DNA of 37,745 nucleotides from Bryobacterales bacterium. GTDB lineage: Bacteria; Acidobacteriota; Terriglobia; Bryobacterales; Bryobacteraceae. The notes beneath the pieces are model-generated. The model made no database searches. It worked only from the letters and a program-made list of their open reading frames with translations, and was not told where the DNA came from. The first letter of the stretch is position 1; every line of letters starts with the position of its first letter. Below are positions 1 through 8,007 of the stretch, in pieces. The position numbers were made by a program, and so were the translations under genes. The stretch covers positions 1 through 37,745 of the forward strand of contig JADLBD010000096.1 in NCBI GenBank assembly GCA_020847975.1, given 5' to 3'.

Positions 1-127
1 AGGTTGGACTACTGAACGCCACCGTTGAGGTGGCTCACCGATAACCGGGGCCGCGTCAGCGACCCCGCCTAGCCGCTTTGAGCGGCTCACAAAATAAGGC
101 CCCCGGCTTTGCCGGGGGATACTTACT
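1..127 (+). mobile_element. Probable right end of an IS200/IS605 (TnpB/omega-RNA) element: four consecutive stem-loops
   Basis: Four stem-loops follow each other: 18-34 (6-bp perfect stem, GCCACC/GGTGGC), 47-66 (8-bp stem with one mismatch, GGGGCCGC/GCGACCCC), 71-87 (7-bp perfect, AGCCGCT/AGCGGCT) and 100-118 (8-bp perfect, CCCCCGGC-TTT-GCCGGGGG). The last one, AAGG-CCCCCGGC-loop-GCCGGGGG-ATACTT, resembles the right-end hairpin of many tnpB elements of the IS200/IS605 group, where the 3' end of the element is also the scaffold of the omega guide RNA. HepT-like coding begins about 20-30 nt after it, in keeping with an insertion that split that gene. The transposase or tnpB gene would lie left of the window, so this is inference. 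Alternatives are stacked terminators or a REP-like array. Confidence 0.45.
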
Positions 128-145
128 GTTTCGGCGTGCTGCTAC

Positions 146-364
146 CAGATCGCGGTCATCGGAGAGGCCGTGAAGCGCATTTCATCAACCATACGCCTTC
201 GATATCCGGACATTCCCTGGAGAGACATAGCAGGCATGCGGGATCGCCTCATCCACGGCTACGACTCGGTAGATAAGGACGGGTTGTGGAAAACGGTGAC
301 AGAAGACGTTCCGATATTGTTGCGGCAGGTGAAAAGGATTCAGGCAGCCAGCTTCGAGCAGTGA
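146..364 (+). pseudogene. C-terminal fragment of a HepT-family (DUF86) RNase toxin
   Basis: The reading frame encodes the C-terminal half of a HepT-like protein: the IGEAVKR segment, then RYPDIPW, then R-DRLI-H-G-Y, which is the Rx4HxY motif of the MNT/HepT toxin family, then the closing helix. HepT proteins are normally about 110-140 residues, but only about 70 are present. In-frame codons continue upstream to a TAA at 95-97 but lose resemblance to HepT before about 146, where the stem-loop array begins. A GTG at 170 could start a 64-residue product, but it would begin inside the IGEAVKR helix. No MNT nucleotidyltransferase antitoxin follows. I read it as the 3' remnant of a toxin gene cut by the element on the left. 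The family call is fairly sure and the pseudogene status is inferred. Confidence 0.7.
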
Positions 365-566
365 TGACCGCATGATTACGAAAGGGCGTTCGAATACTCA
401 AGGGCTGGGGCTTTCCAATTGGGGGTCGGACTAGTAATTATGACGCGAGGACGATGTAATCAATGCGCGTCAGTTGCGGGTGCAGGCCGTCAGGCCGAGG
501 ATTATGGTGGAGTCGAAGGCCGGTGAACGGCCGCGCGGGGTTTGACCCGCGTGTCACCATCACAAT

Positions 567-1601
567 ATGGAATACCGGCAACTGGGCCACTCCGGCATCA
601 AGGTTCCAGCGCTGAGCTTCGGCGCGGGGACATTCGGCGGGGGGAGTGAATTCTTCCGCGCGTGGGGACAGACCGGGGCAAGAGAAGCGCGAAAGCTGAT
701 CGATATTTGCCTTGACGCGGGCGTGAATCTTTTCGATACGGCGAACGTGTATTCGCAGGGTTTGTCCGAGGAGATACTCGGCAAGGCTGTTGCGGGCAAA
801 CGGGGCCGGGTGCTGATCTCGACAAAGGCGACGTTTCCGATGGGCAAAGGGCCGAACGACGTGGGTTCGTCGCGTCATCACCTGACGCTCTGCCTGGAGG
901 ACAGCCTCCGCCGGTTGAACACGGACTACTTGGACATTTACCACATGCACGGGTTCGACGCGACGACGCCGGTTGAAGAGACGCTGTACGCGCTGGACAC
1001 ATTTGTGAAGAGCGGGAAGGTACGCTACATTGCGTGTTCGAATTTCTCGGGCTGGCACCTGATGAAGTCGCTGGGGATTTCGGAGCGGTACGGATGGGCG
1101 CGCTATGTGGGACACCAGGTTTACTATTCGCTGATCGGGAGGGATTACGAATGGGAGTTGATGCCGCTGGCGCTGGACCAGAAGGTGGGAGCGCTGGTGT
1201 GGAGCCCGCTTGGATGGGGCCGGCTGACGGGGAAGATCCGGCGCGGGCAGCCGCTGCCGAAGGTGAGCCGTTTGCACAAGACGGCGGCGAATGGTCCGCA
1301 GCCGCCGGAAGAATATCTCTTCGCGGTGATCGACGCGCTTGACGAAGTGGCGAAGGAAACGGGCAAGAGCGTGCCGCAGATTGCGCTGAACTGGCTGCTG
1401 CAGCGGCCGACGGTGGCGACGCTGATCATGGGAGCGCGCAATGAGGAGCAATTGAAGCAGAATCTCGGGGCCTATGGTTGGAATCTCACGGCGGAGCAGA
1501 TGGCGAAGCTGGATGCGGCGAGCAAAGTGGCGCGGCCCTATCCCTACTGGCACCAGGCGCAGTTTGCGTCGCGCAATCCTCTTCCTGTCGCGGATGCGTA
1601 G
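567..1601 (+). CDS. Aldo/keto reductase
   Basis: A 344-residue NADPH-dependent aldo/keto reductase, cytosolic, expected to reduce a carbonyl on an (alpha/beta)8 barrel. The catalytic tetrad is visible: Asp57 and Tyr62 in FDTANVYSQG, Lys87 in LISTK, and His128 in YHMHGFD. The cofactor-binding C-terminal motif is also present (LIMGARNEEQLKQNLGA). Length and motif order match the YajO/Tas-like branch that acts on small aldehydes and sugars, but the substrate cannot be read from sequence. The ATG at 567 fits the family N-terminus (MEYRQLGHSGIKV); no Shine-Dalgarno sequence is visible before it. It appears monocistronic, with the neighbouring permease gene converging on it. Confidence 0.93.
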   Translation: MEYRQLGHSGIKVPALSFGAGTFGGGSEFFRAWGQTGAREARKLIDICLDAGVNLFDTANVYSQGLSEEILGKAVAGKRGRVLISTKATFPMGKGPNDVGSSRHHLTLCLEDSLRRLNTDYLDIYHMHGFDATTPVEETLYALDTFVKSGKVRYIACSNFSGWHLMKSLGISERYGWARYVGHQVYYSLIGRDYEWELMPLALDQKVGALVWSPLGWGRLTGKIRRGQPLPKVSRLHKTAANGPQPPEEYLFAVIDALDEVAKETGKSVPQIALNWLLQRPTVATLIMGARNEEQLKQNLGAYGWNLTAEQMAKLDAASKVARPYPYWHQAQFASRNPLPVADA

Positions 1602-1702
1602 GGGGGCGCTACTCGGTTACGCACGACACAAGAGTTGGGAAGATGATCTCTCGCCGCCAGTCTGACGCAAGCGAACCGGCACGCTGCGACTGACCTGTCT
1701 CA

Positions 1703-1778
1703 GGCCGCCGATGAATGCGGATCAACGCCGATAATCCCTGCATTCTCCATCCGCGTGGATCGGTGTGGATCGGCGGCC
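1703..1778. repeat. Long imperfect palindromic intergenic repeat
   Basis: GGCCGCCGAT (1703-1712) is a perfect 10-nt inverted match to ATCGGCGGCC (1769-1778). The complementarity continues inward imperfectly, with 13 of the next 20 positions pairing by hand alignment. The sequence style (GCGGATCAACG...CCGCGTGGATCGG) resembles a dispersed intergenic palindrome seen in several environmental phyla. It lies between the convergent ends of the aldo/keto reductase and the permease, so it could act as a bidirectional terminator or be a mobile palindrome. No other copy was found in the window. Confidence 0.6.
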
Positions 1779-1826
1779 AATTCCATTTCCGCAACGTGCC
1801 AAGGCGCCTGAGGACCGCGCATCCCG

Positions 1827-4232
1827 CTACTCGTAGCGGAGCGCTTCGGCGGGTTCGACGCGGGCCGCGCGGAGCGCCGGGATAGAGGCGGCGAGGAGCG
1901 CCGCGGCGGTGATGGCGGCGGATGCGAAGAGGAGCGGCGTGAGGCTGGGGGCGGGCAGGCCGGGGACGAGAGCCGCCGCGAATGACCTGGCCCAGACGGT
2001 GAGGAGACCTCCCGCGCCGAGGCCGGCGGCGGTCATCTTTGCGGCGTCCCAGAGAACCATGCGCAAAATGGCGGTGCGGGTAGCGCCGAGGCTCATGCGG
2101 ATACCGATCTCATGGGTGCGCCTGGCCACGGTGTAGGCCAGCAGGCCATAGACGCCTGTGAAGGCGAGCGTCAGGGCGAGCACGCCGAACCAGCCGGAGA
2201 GCGTGGCCACCAGCCGTTCGGGGACGATGGAGGCACTGATCTGATCCTCCATCGTAGTGATGCGCGCGACGGGCACGGATTTCAACGTGTCCGTGACGGT
2301 GCGGCGTACTTCGGCGGCCAGGGAGGCCGGGGGGACAGCGGTGCGGAGGACAAATTGTGACGAGACGCGGCCCTGTTCGAACATGTTGAAGTAGAGGGTG
2401 CGGGGAGGGGTCTCGCGAATGTCGAAATACTTGGCGTTGCCTACCACGCCGATGATTTCGCAGGGCTGCGCATCGCCATCTAGGGTGACGTGTTTGCCGA
2501 TGGCGTTGACGCCGCCGAAATAATAGTCCGACATCGCCTGATTGATGATGGCAAGGCGCGCGCCCTGATCGTCGAAGCGGAAGTCGCGCCCGGCAAGGAG
2601 CGGGGTTCCCATGGTTTCGAAGTAGTTTGGGGCCACCCAGTTGAGGGAGAGATAGCGGCGGTCTTCGGGGCGCTCGGTGCGGCCCTCGACGGTGGCGAAG
2701 CGGCTCGCGCCGGCGCCGGAGATGGGAGAAGCGCCGACCATGGAGACGGCGCGGACGCCAGGAATAGCCTCGAGGCGCTCCCACAGCGCGCGGTAGGGCG
2801 CGGCCAGTTGCTCGCGCTTGTAGCCGCTGTGGGCTGGATCGAGCGTCAGCAGCAGGAGGTGGCCGGGGCGGAAGCCCAGGTCGAGTTGTTCGAGGTGGAG
2901 AAGGTAGCCAACGAAGAGAGCGGCGGCACTCAACAGGAGGGCCGACAGGGCAATCTGCGCGGAAACGAGCAGTCTTCCCAGGCGGCGTGCGGGGCGCGTC
3001 TGGCCGGTCCTTTCCATCTCCCGCAAGGAGGTGACAGGGGACGAGGAGAAGGCGCTCCATGCGGGAGCCAATCCAAACAACACTCCGGTGATGAGCGACA
3101 GGCTTAGGGTGAAGAGCAGGACGTGGGCGTCCGGCTGGACGTCGATCTCCAGGGGGCCGGGCAGTCCGATCATGGGTCTGCCCGAGAGGAGGACGCGCAG
3201 CAATCCGCGCACGCCGAGGTAAGCAACGCCGGCGCCGGCGAGGGTCCCCATGGCGGCCAGGAAGAGAGCTTCGGCGAGCACTTGCCAGGCGAGTTGGAGA
3301 GGGCTTGCGCCGAGCGCCAGGCGCACTGCCATATCCCGCTGCCGCCCGGCGGCGCGCGCCAGCAGCATGCCGGCGAGGTTCGCGCATGCCAGGAGCAGCA
3401 ATGCCGCCACCACAGCCATGAGGGCCAGGAGGGGTTTGGCGAAGCGATCGCGGAGGAACGAGAGGCCGGCGCCGGCCGGTTCCACTTCCACCTTCAATTG
3501 GCGCACCAGCGGGTCCTTGCTCTTGCGGGCCCGCTCTTCGATGGTGAACCGGTAGAGAACGCTCATTTCGGCGCGGGCCTGATCGAGCGAGACACCGGGC
3601 CGTGTTCTTGCGATGAGTGCAAGGCCGAGCGAGGAGGCGGCGGGGCGGAGCAGCCAGATGTCTGTTTTTGCGCCGAGTTGAAGTCCTGGAAAAGCGGCGG
3701 GAGCGACGCCCACGATCGTGAGCGGCTGGTCCTGGACCGTGATCCGTTTACCGGGGACGGCTTGATCGGCGCCGAACCTGTTCTTCCAGTAAGACCAACT
3801 GACGACGGCCGAGGTTTCGTTGTCTTCAGGGCCGAGCAGCCGCCCCAGCGCCGGCCTCAGGCCGAGTGCGGCAAAGAAGTTCGGGGTGACGTAGGAGATG
3901 TGGACGGTTTCGGTCTCGCGAGCGCGGCGGGCGGGAAGGGGCAGGGGGCCGGAAGCGCCCATGAGGTCAGTGAAGACGTGATTGTGATCGCGGAAATGCT
4001 GGTAGGAGGCGGTGGACCAAAATCCGTTTCCACGGGGCTCACCGGGGTATTTCTGGAGGAGTTCGACGAGTTGGGCGGGGTTGGGGACGGGGAGCATGTG
4101 AAGAAGGAGGGAATTGAGGAGGGAGAAGATGGCGGTATTGGCTCCAGTACCGAGGGCCAGGGACAATACCGCCACGAAGGTAAAGGCGGGATGGCGGAAG
4201 AGGGGGAAGGTGGAGAAGGGAGAGGTGGGCAC
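1827..4232 (-). CDS. ADOP-type ABC permease (two MacB periplasmic domains plus two FtsX domains)
   Basis: An 801-residue inner-membrane protein of the acidobacterial duplicated orphan permease type, a MacB/FtsX relative found without a linked ATPase. The order is a first membrane helix (about 14-40, TFVAVLSLALGTGANTAIF), a MacB-like periplasmic domain (about 45-250), an FtsX three-helix block (about 275-400), a second helix and periplasmic domain (about 425-650), and a second FtsX block (about 690-795), ending in the usual ARVEPAEALRYE. Such proteins probably couple cytoplasmic ATPases to periplasmic events, and their substrates are unknown. The start is GTG at 4232, since an in-frame stop lies 4-6 nt upstream; no good ribosome binding site is seen. 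An inverted repeat at 4241-4258 suggests repressor control. The family is certain and the function is not. Confidence 0.92.
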   Translation of the reverse strand: MPTSPFSTFPLFRHPAFTFVAVLSLALGTGANTAIFSLLNSLLLHMLPVPNPAQLVELLQKYPGEPRGNGFWSTASYQHFRDHNHVFTDLMGASGPLPLPARRARETETVHISYVTPNFFAALGLRPALGRLLGPEDNETSAVVSWSYWKNRFGADQAVPGKRITVQDQPLTIVGVAPAAFPGLQLGAKTDIWLLRPAASSLGLALIARTRPGVSLDQARAEMSVLYRFTIEERARKSKDPLVRQLKVEVEPAGAGLSFLRDRFAKPLLALMAVVAALLLLACANLAGMLLARAAGRQRDMAVRLALGASPLQLAWQVLAEALFLAAMGTLAGAGVAYLGVRGLLRVLLSGRPMIGLPGPLEIDVQPDAHVLLFTLSLSLITGVLFGLAPAWSAFSSSPVTSLREMERTGQTRPARRLGRLLVSAQIALSALLLSAAALFVGYLLHLEQLDLGFRPGHLLLLTLDPAHSGYKREQLAAPYRALWERLEAIPGVRAVSMVGASPISGAGASRFATVEGRTERPEDRRYLSLNWVAPNYFETMGTPLLAGRDFRFDDQGARLAIINQAMSDYYFGGVNAIGKHVTLDGDAQPCEIIGVVGNAKYFDIRETPPRTLYFNMFEQGRVSSQFVLRTAVPPASLAAEVRRTVTDTLKSVPVARITTMEDQISASIVPERLVATLSGWFGVLALTLAFTGVYGLLAYTVARRTHEIGIRMSLGATRTAILRMVLWDAAKMTAAGLGAGGLLTVWARSFAAALVPGLPAPSLTPLLFASAAITAAALLAASIPALRAARVEPAEALRYE

Positions 4233-4240
4233 GCCTCAAT

Positions 4241-4258
4241 GTACTAGTTCTCTAATAC
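4241..4258 (-). promoter_or_regulatory. Operator-like dyad and promoter region of the ADOP gene
   Basis: The dyad GTAnTAG-N4-CTAnTAC (GTACTAG TTCT CTAATAC on the + strand) ends 9 nt upstream of the GTG start. It resembles operators of GntR/YtrA- and PadR-type repressors, which often control orphan permease and ABC genes. On the minus strand it also supplies TATTAG and TAGTAC boxes close enough to the start for a leaderless or very short-leader transcript. No cognate regulator gene is in the window. Confidence 0.5.
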
Positions 4259-4272
4259 ACTGTAAAGCCCCC

Positions 4273-5298
4273 TCACATCGACTTCGCCAGTGCCGACAAC
4301 ATCGCCGCTCCGTCGGCCGGGATCACTCCAGCCTGCCTGCCGGCCTCGACCTGCTTGACATAGTTATCGAGCGCCGCTGCTTTGGTTTTGAGGTCGCCCT
4401 GTGCTTCGGCTGTTTGTGCCGTGGTGAGCAATCCAATGAGGATGGCGATGATGTTCCGGCCCGTAGCGGTCTGTGTGGTGAGCGTGCTGAGGGCCGGGTA
4501 GCTGAACAACCGCGGTCCGGAGGGCGCAGTGGGAATGGATGAGATGCCGGGGAGCGAAGTCCACTTTTCGCCGTTGGCGCCGAGTTGGAGTTCGCGGGCA
4601 GCCGACTTCCAGAATTCGGCGAAGGTGATGGTGTTCGAGGTTCCGTCGGTGATGGAGGCGATGGCAGCGTCGATGCTGGTGAATGTTACTGTTCCATCGG
4701 AGCTCTTGAGGCGGTTGAAGGTGTCCACGGTGGAGTTCGCTGACTCGACGTCCGAGCGGGCGCTGTTGAAGAGATTGTCCTGTTCGATGTAGGGGAGCAG
4801 GGCCACGAGACTCGAATAGGCGCGGGCGCCGGCGGCGAGAATGTTGTTGTACATGCGGGTGCGTCCCTCGTCCGCTCCGGGGGTGGGAGAGAAGCGGATG
4901 AGCGGTGAGGAAACGGCTCCTGTCTTGTCGACGGTGAGCAGGAGATTGCCGGACTCGCTACCCGTGACGCCGGGGACCGGGTCGGCGGAGAGTTCGAAGA
5001 TGGCGGTTGTCGTTGCCACGAGGGTATAGCGGTATCCGCCAGTCGCGCCATTCTGGGGGAGTCCGGCAAGCATTATGGCCTCGGAAAGAGTGCCAGGGAA
5101 GCGCTTGTATTGGGCGTGGTGGTTGTGGATGGCGATGCCCAGTTGTTTCAGATTATTCGAGCAACTGGAGCGGTTGGCGGCCTCCCTGACCTTTTGCACC
5201 GCAGGCAGCAGCAGGCCGATCAGGATGGCGATGATCGCGATGACCACCAACAGTTCGATGAGAGTGAAGCCGGCTTTTTGTTTGTTGTTTTGTGACAT
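4273..5298 (-). CDS. DUF1559-type protein with type IV/II prepilin N-terminus
   Basis: A 341-residue predicted pseudopilin-like exported protein. Residues 9-30 carry a prepilin peptidase site: K-A-G at 8-10, cleavage before Phe11, Glu at mature +5, then the hydrophobic stretch [13 protein letters not shown]. This is followed by [23 protein letters not shown], the signature of the DUF1559 family common in Planctomycetota and present in some Acidobacteriota. [14 protein letters not shown] text ([15 protein letters not shown]) matches the family core. Oddly, residues 283-291 repeat the N-terminal IIAILIGLL exactly, and the usual H-x9-DG C-terminus is absent. The ATG at 5298 is preceded by a purine-rich GGAGG stretch. 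No pilus assembly genes are adjacent, so its partner machinery is unknown. Confidence 0.82.
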   Translation of the reverse strand: MSQNNKQKAGFTLIELLVVIAIIAILIGLLLPAVQKVREAANRSSCSNNLKQLGIAIHNHHAQYKRFPGTLSEAIMLAGLPQNGATGGYRYTLVATTTAIFELSADPVPGVTGSESGNLLLTVDKTGAVSSPLIRFSPTPGADEGRTRMYNNILAAGARAYSSLVALLPYIEQDNLFNSARSDVESANSTVDTFNRLKSSDGTVTFTSIDAAIASITDGTSNTITFAEFWKSAARELQLGANGEKWTSLPGISSIPTAPSGPRLFSYPALSTLTTQTATGRNIIAILIGLLTTAQTAEAQGDLKTKAAALDNYVKQVEAGRQAGVIPADGAAMLSALAKSM

Positions 5299-5368
5299 TT
5301 CCTTGTTTTCCTCCGTGGGTTTGCCCTCAGAGACGAACGCGGAAATTAGGACTAAGAACCATCAGGTA

Positions 5369-6487
5369 CTAGCGAACTCCGAACACGCGCAGCGCCAGTT
5401 TGCCGAACCAGCCTTTCGAAGAAGAGCGGAGAAACATCCAGTCGAGGAGGCGGACGAGGGGTGGGGGTTGGAATTCGGGGTCGCGGGCTTTGCGGCGGGC
5501 GAGGATGGCGGCGAGGGTTTCGCGAGGTTGCTCGCGGAAGCTGTCGAGCATGGCGGTCTGATGCACGCAACTGATGGTGCAGAAGGGGGCGCAACCTTTC
5601 TTTTCCTGGAGAGCGCGGTCGATGTCGGCGGGGGAGTATTGGGCGAGGGGGATGGCGGGGCGGCCGCGCTGCTGGGAGCAGTAGTGGACCAGGCCGTCCT
5701 CGCAGATGTAGAGGAAGCGGGCTCCGGCGCGGCAGTGCCAGTCATTGGGTAGGCCGCGGGAGATGTTGGACTGAAACCGGTCATAGTGGGCAAAGGAGAA
5801 GAGGCCTCCTCCAAGGCCGAGAATGCGCTCATAGACGCTGATTTGGGGTTGTGCGAGCGGGCGGAGTTGGCCGCTGTGGTCGTGAAGGATGCCGGCGGTG
5901 CTGGAGAAGCCGAGGCTGCGGGCGCGGAGGGCGATGCGATGCGCGTCCTCGGGATTGCGTACGGAACTGCCGAGGACGGAGTTGATGGTGACGCTGAATT
6001 CGGCATGTTCGGCGAGCCATTGGAGCTTCTTGTCGAGCACGTTGAGGCTTTTCTTTGACGTTTCGTCGGGGAGGGCATTGTCGATGCTGATCTGGAGGTA
6101 GTCGAGTCCGGCGCGGTTAAGGCGCCGGATGCGCTCGGGGGTGAGCAGATAGCCGTTGGTGATGAGTGTGGCGATGGCTCCGCGGAGGCGGATGCGGCGG
6201 ATCAACTCATCGAGGCCGGGATGGAGGAGGGGTTCGCCGCCGCTGAGGGTGATGATGGTGGTTCCGAGGGCGGCGAGGCGGTCGATGCGGCGGAGCATTT
6301 CGTCGAGGGGGACGGGCGGCGAGACGGCGTCGTATTCGTTGCAGTAGGCGCAGGCGAGATTACAGCGGCGGATGGGGATGATCTGGGCAAGGATGGGGTG
6401 GCGGGTGGAATGCATCGCCTTGGCGAACATGCGCGCCTCGCGGAAGCGGCGGGCGACCAGTTTTAATTTGCGGCGCAAACGGGTCAC
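5369..6487 (-). CDS. Radical SAM protein with SPASM-like C-terminal cysteines
   Basis: A 372-residue radical S-adenosylmethionine enzyme. The [4Fe-4S] motif is CNLACAYC (Cys42, Cys46, Cys49), followed by the GGEPL motif of the SAM site and a partial TIM barrel (LITNGYLLT, YLQISIDN). The C-terminal third has more cysteines (CRAG, YICEDGLVHYCSQ, GCAPFCTISC), as in SPASM-type enzymes with auxiliary clusters that modify peptides or assist in metabolite maturation. The product is not identifiable. The gene starts with GTG at 6487 without a clear ribosome binding site; Met20 is an alternative start. It lies 70 bp upstream of the prepilin-like gene in the same direction, so co-transcription is possible but a functional link is only a guess. 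Confidence 0.87.
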   Translation of the reverse strand: MTRLRRKLKLVARRFREARMFAKAMHSTRHPILAQIIPIRRCNLACAYCNEYDAVSPPVPLDEMLRRIDRLAALGTTIITLSGGEPLLHPGLDELIRRIRLRGAIATLITNGYLLTPERIRRLNRAGLDYLQISIDNALPDETSKKSLNVLDKKLQWLAEHAEFSVTINSVLGSSVRNPEDAHRIALRARSLGFSSTAGILHDHSGQLRPLAQPQISVYERILGLGGGLFSFAHYDRFQSNISRGLPNDWHCRAGARFLYICEDGLVHYCSQQRGRPAIPLAQYSPADIDRALQEKKGCAPFCTISCVHQTAMLDSFREQPRETLAAILARRKARDPEFQPPPLVRLLDWMFLRSSSKGWFGKLALRVFGVR

Positions 6488-6600
6488 TTTTCTTATGATG
6501 CGCGAAAGGGGGCGGATGGTTCCGGCGGGCGAGAATCTCTATGAGGGTGATAACATCGCGGCGCCGGGTTGCGTTGTAGAGGGCAGAGGAGAGGAACCTT

Positions 6601-7047
6601 ATGAGTGAACATGTAATGATCGGGGTGATCATGATCTCCCTGTTCGCGAGCAGCGCGTTCATCATTGCGACGATAGTGAATGCGGTGCGGGCGACGCGGA
6701 AGGAGCGGTACCAGGCGGATGTGCAATCGAAGCTGATTGAGAAACTGGGCACGGGGGCGGATGTGATGTCGTATGCCAACAGCGACGCGTGCAAGAGCCT
6801 GCTGGGGAATGCGGACGGGCGGGGAACATATGTGACGAGGGTGTTGAACACACTTCAGGCGGGCGTGGTGCTGCTGTGTACGGGGATTGGAATGACGGTG
6901 GTTTCGGCGTTCGCTGATGACGCGCGGCTGTTCCTGCAAGTGGTGGGCGGGATTGTGATCGCGCTGGGGATAGGATTGGCGCTATCGGGAGCGTGGAGCT
7001 ATCTGCTGCTGCGGCGGTGGGGCCTGCTGGTGGAAGAAAGCAAGTAG
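6601..7047 (+). CDS. Small membrane protein of unknown function, first gene of a sigma/anti-sigma operon
   Basis: A 148-residue protein with three predicted membrane helices (about 6-29, 86-103 and 113-135). A charged cytoplasmic-looking segment after helix 1 (RATRKERYQADVQSKLIEKLGTGADV) is followed by a possible amphipathic helix. The overall plan resembles small DUF6249-like proteins often found before ECF sigma genes, but I do not assign the family firmly. The ATG at 6601 has a good ribosome binding site (GAGGAA). The next gene starts within about 15 nt of its stop, so it is very likely co-transcribed with the sigma factor and its anti-sigma, and may sense the envelope for them. Confidence 0.75.
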   Translation: MSEHVMIGVIMISLFASSAFIIATIVNAVRATRKERYQADVQSKLIEKLGTGADVMSYANSDACKSLLGNADGRGTYVTRVLNTLQAGVVLLCTGIGMTVVSAFADDARLFLQVVGGIVIALGIGLALSGAWSYLLLRRWGLLVEESK

Positions 7048-7060
7048 ATTGGGGGTGGAT

Positions 7061-7603
7061 GTGACGGGCCAACGGCACTCCTCTGGGCCTCTGCTCTCGA
7101 TGACGGCAGGGGCATTTGAGGAGTTTTATGCCCAGACGGCACGTCCGTTGAAGAGTTACCTGCAGCGGTTGACCAACAACGCGGCTGTAGCGGATGAGAT
7201 CGCGCAGGAGAGCTACTACAGGTTTCTGCGGGCGGACACGGGCGGGTTGGGAGAGCGGGAGCGGAAGAACTACCTCTTTCGCATCGCCACCAATCTGGTG
7301 AACGATATGTTTCGGGGGCGGGGCGAGAGTTCGCTGCCGTTGAAGGACGTTCTGGCGAACGCGGAAGGGCCCAAACAGGGCCAAACCGACATCCGCTCGG
7401 ATGTGGGACGCGTGTTAGGGACGTTGAAGCCGAGGGAGCGGGAACTGGTGTGGCTGGCGTATGTGGAAGGGTCGAGCCACCGCGAAATCGCCGAGGTGCT
7501 TGGTCTCAAGGAGATCAGCATCCGCCCGATGCTGTTTCGCGCGCGCCAGAAGCTGGCCGGCTTGCTGAAATCCATTGGATATTGCGAAAGAATGGTGAGT
7601 TAG
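7061..7603 (+). CDS. ECF-type RNA polymerase sigma factor
   Basis: A 180-residue sigma-70 family protein. Region 2 is at about 15-85 (FEEFYAQTARPLKSYLQRL...ADEIAQESYYRFL, then KNYLFRIATNLVNDMFR). Region 4 is at about 118-172, with the helix-turn-helix SSHREIAEVLGLKEISIRPMLFRARQKL. There is no region 1 or 3, as in ECF factors. It would redirect RNA polymerase to stress or envelope promoters. GTG at 7061 is preferred because GGGGG sits 5 nt upstream; TTG at 7049 (one base after the upstream stop) and ATG at 7100 are alternatives. It is followed 2 nt later by its anti-sigma gene, so the two are translationally linked. Confidence 0.9.
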   Translation: MTGQRHSSGPLLSMTAGAFEEFYAQTARPLKSYLQRLTNNAAVADEIAQESYYRFLRADTGGLGERERKNYLFRIATNLVNDMFRGRGESSLPLKDVLANAEGPKQGQTDIRSDVGRVLGTLKPRERELVWLAYVEGSSHREIAEVLGLKEISIRPMLFRARQKLAGLLKSIGYCERMVS

Positions 7604-7605
7604 CG

Positions 7606-8007
7606 ATGGAGCTTGAATTCTGTCCGGAAGAATCACGGATGCAGGAGGCCTTGAAGAAGGGGGCCTTGCCAGGGGAACTCGAGGCGCATGCGGAACGTTG
7701 CAGAGCCTGTACGGAAACCCGCCTCATTTCGGGATTTCTGATGGCGGAGGCTTCCGGGGCCGTCCCACCAGCCGGGTTAGTGTACTGGAAGGCGGAGCTC
7801 CGGGCGCGCCGCGAGCAGGGTGAACTGGCGCTGCGGCCGGCGCGGCGGATGCAGACGGCGGCGGCGGTGGTCTTGCCCGCCATGGCCATCGCAGGGGGGG
7901 CGATGTACTCCGGGTCGGCTTGGGTTCCGGCGGCGGCCGCGGGATTCACGCTGCTGTTGATTTCGGCGGGATGGGCCATCCGGTGGTGGCTGGCTCCGGC
8001 GCGCTAG
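7606..8007 (+). CDS. Membrane anti-sigma factor with zinc (ZAS) motif
   Basis: A 133-residue protein that probably holds the preceding sigma factor inactive at the membrane. The N-terminal domain carries His28-x3-Cys32-x2-Cys35, the zinc anti-sigma signature; a further Cys6 lies upstream. Two hydrophobic helices follow (about 84-101 and 107-128, separated by SGSAW), and the protein ends in a short Trp/Arg tail. The start is the ATG at 7606, just after the sigma stop. The gene ends at 8007 and overlaps the convergent ABC ATPase gene by 4 bp. The anti-sigma role is inferred from motif plus position. Confidence 0.85.
   Translation: MELEFCPEESRMQEALKKGALPGELEAHAERCRACTETRLISGFLMAEASGAVPPAGLVYWKAELRARREQGELALRPARRMQTAAAVVLPAMAIAGGAMYSGSAWVPAAAAGFTLLLISAGWAIRWWLAPAR

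Noticed and set aside
438..1553. 371-codon open frame on the - strand opposite the aldo/keto reductase
   Set aside because: The Arg/His/Leu-rich translation has no family features; the + frame has the full catalytic tetrad.
3123..4247. 374-codon open frame on the + strand opposite the ADOP permease
   Set aside because: Compositionally biased shadow; the permease on the other strand spans it with proper domain order.
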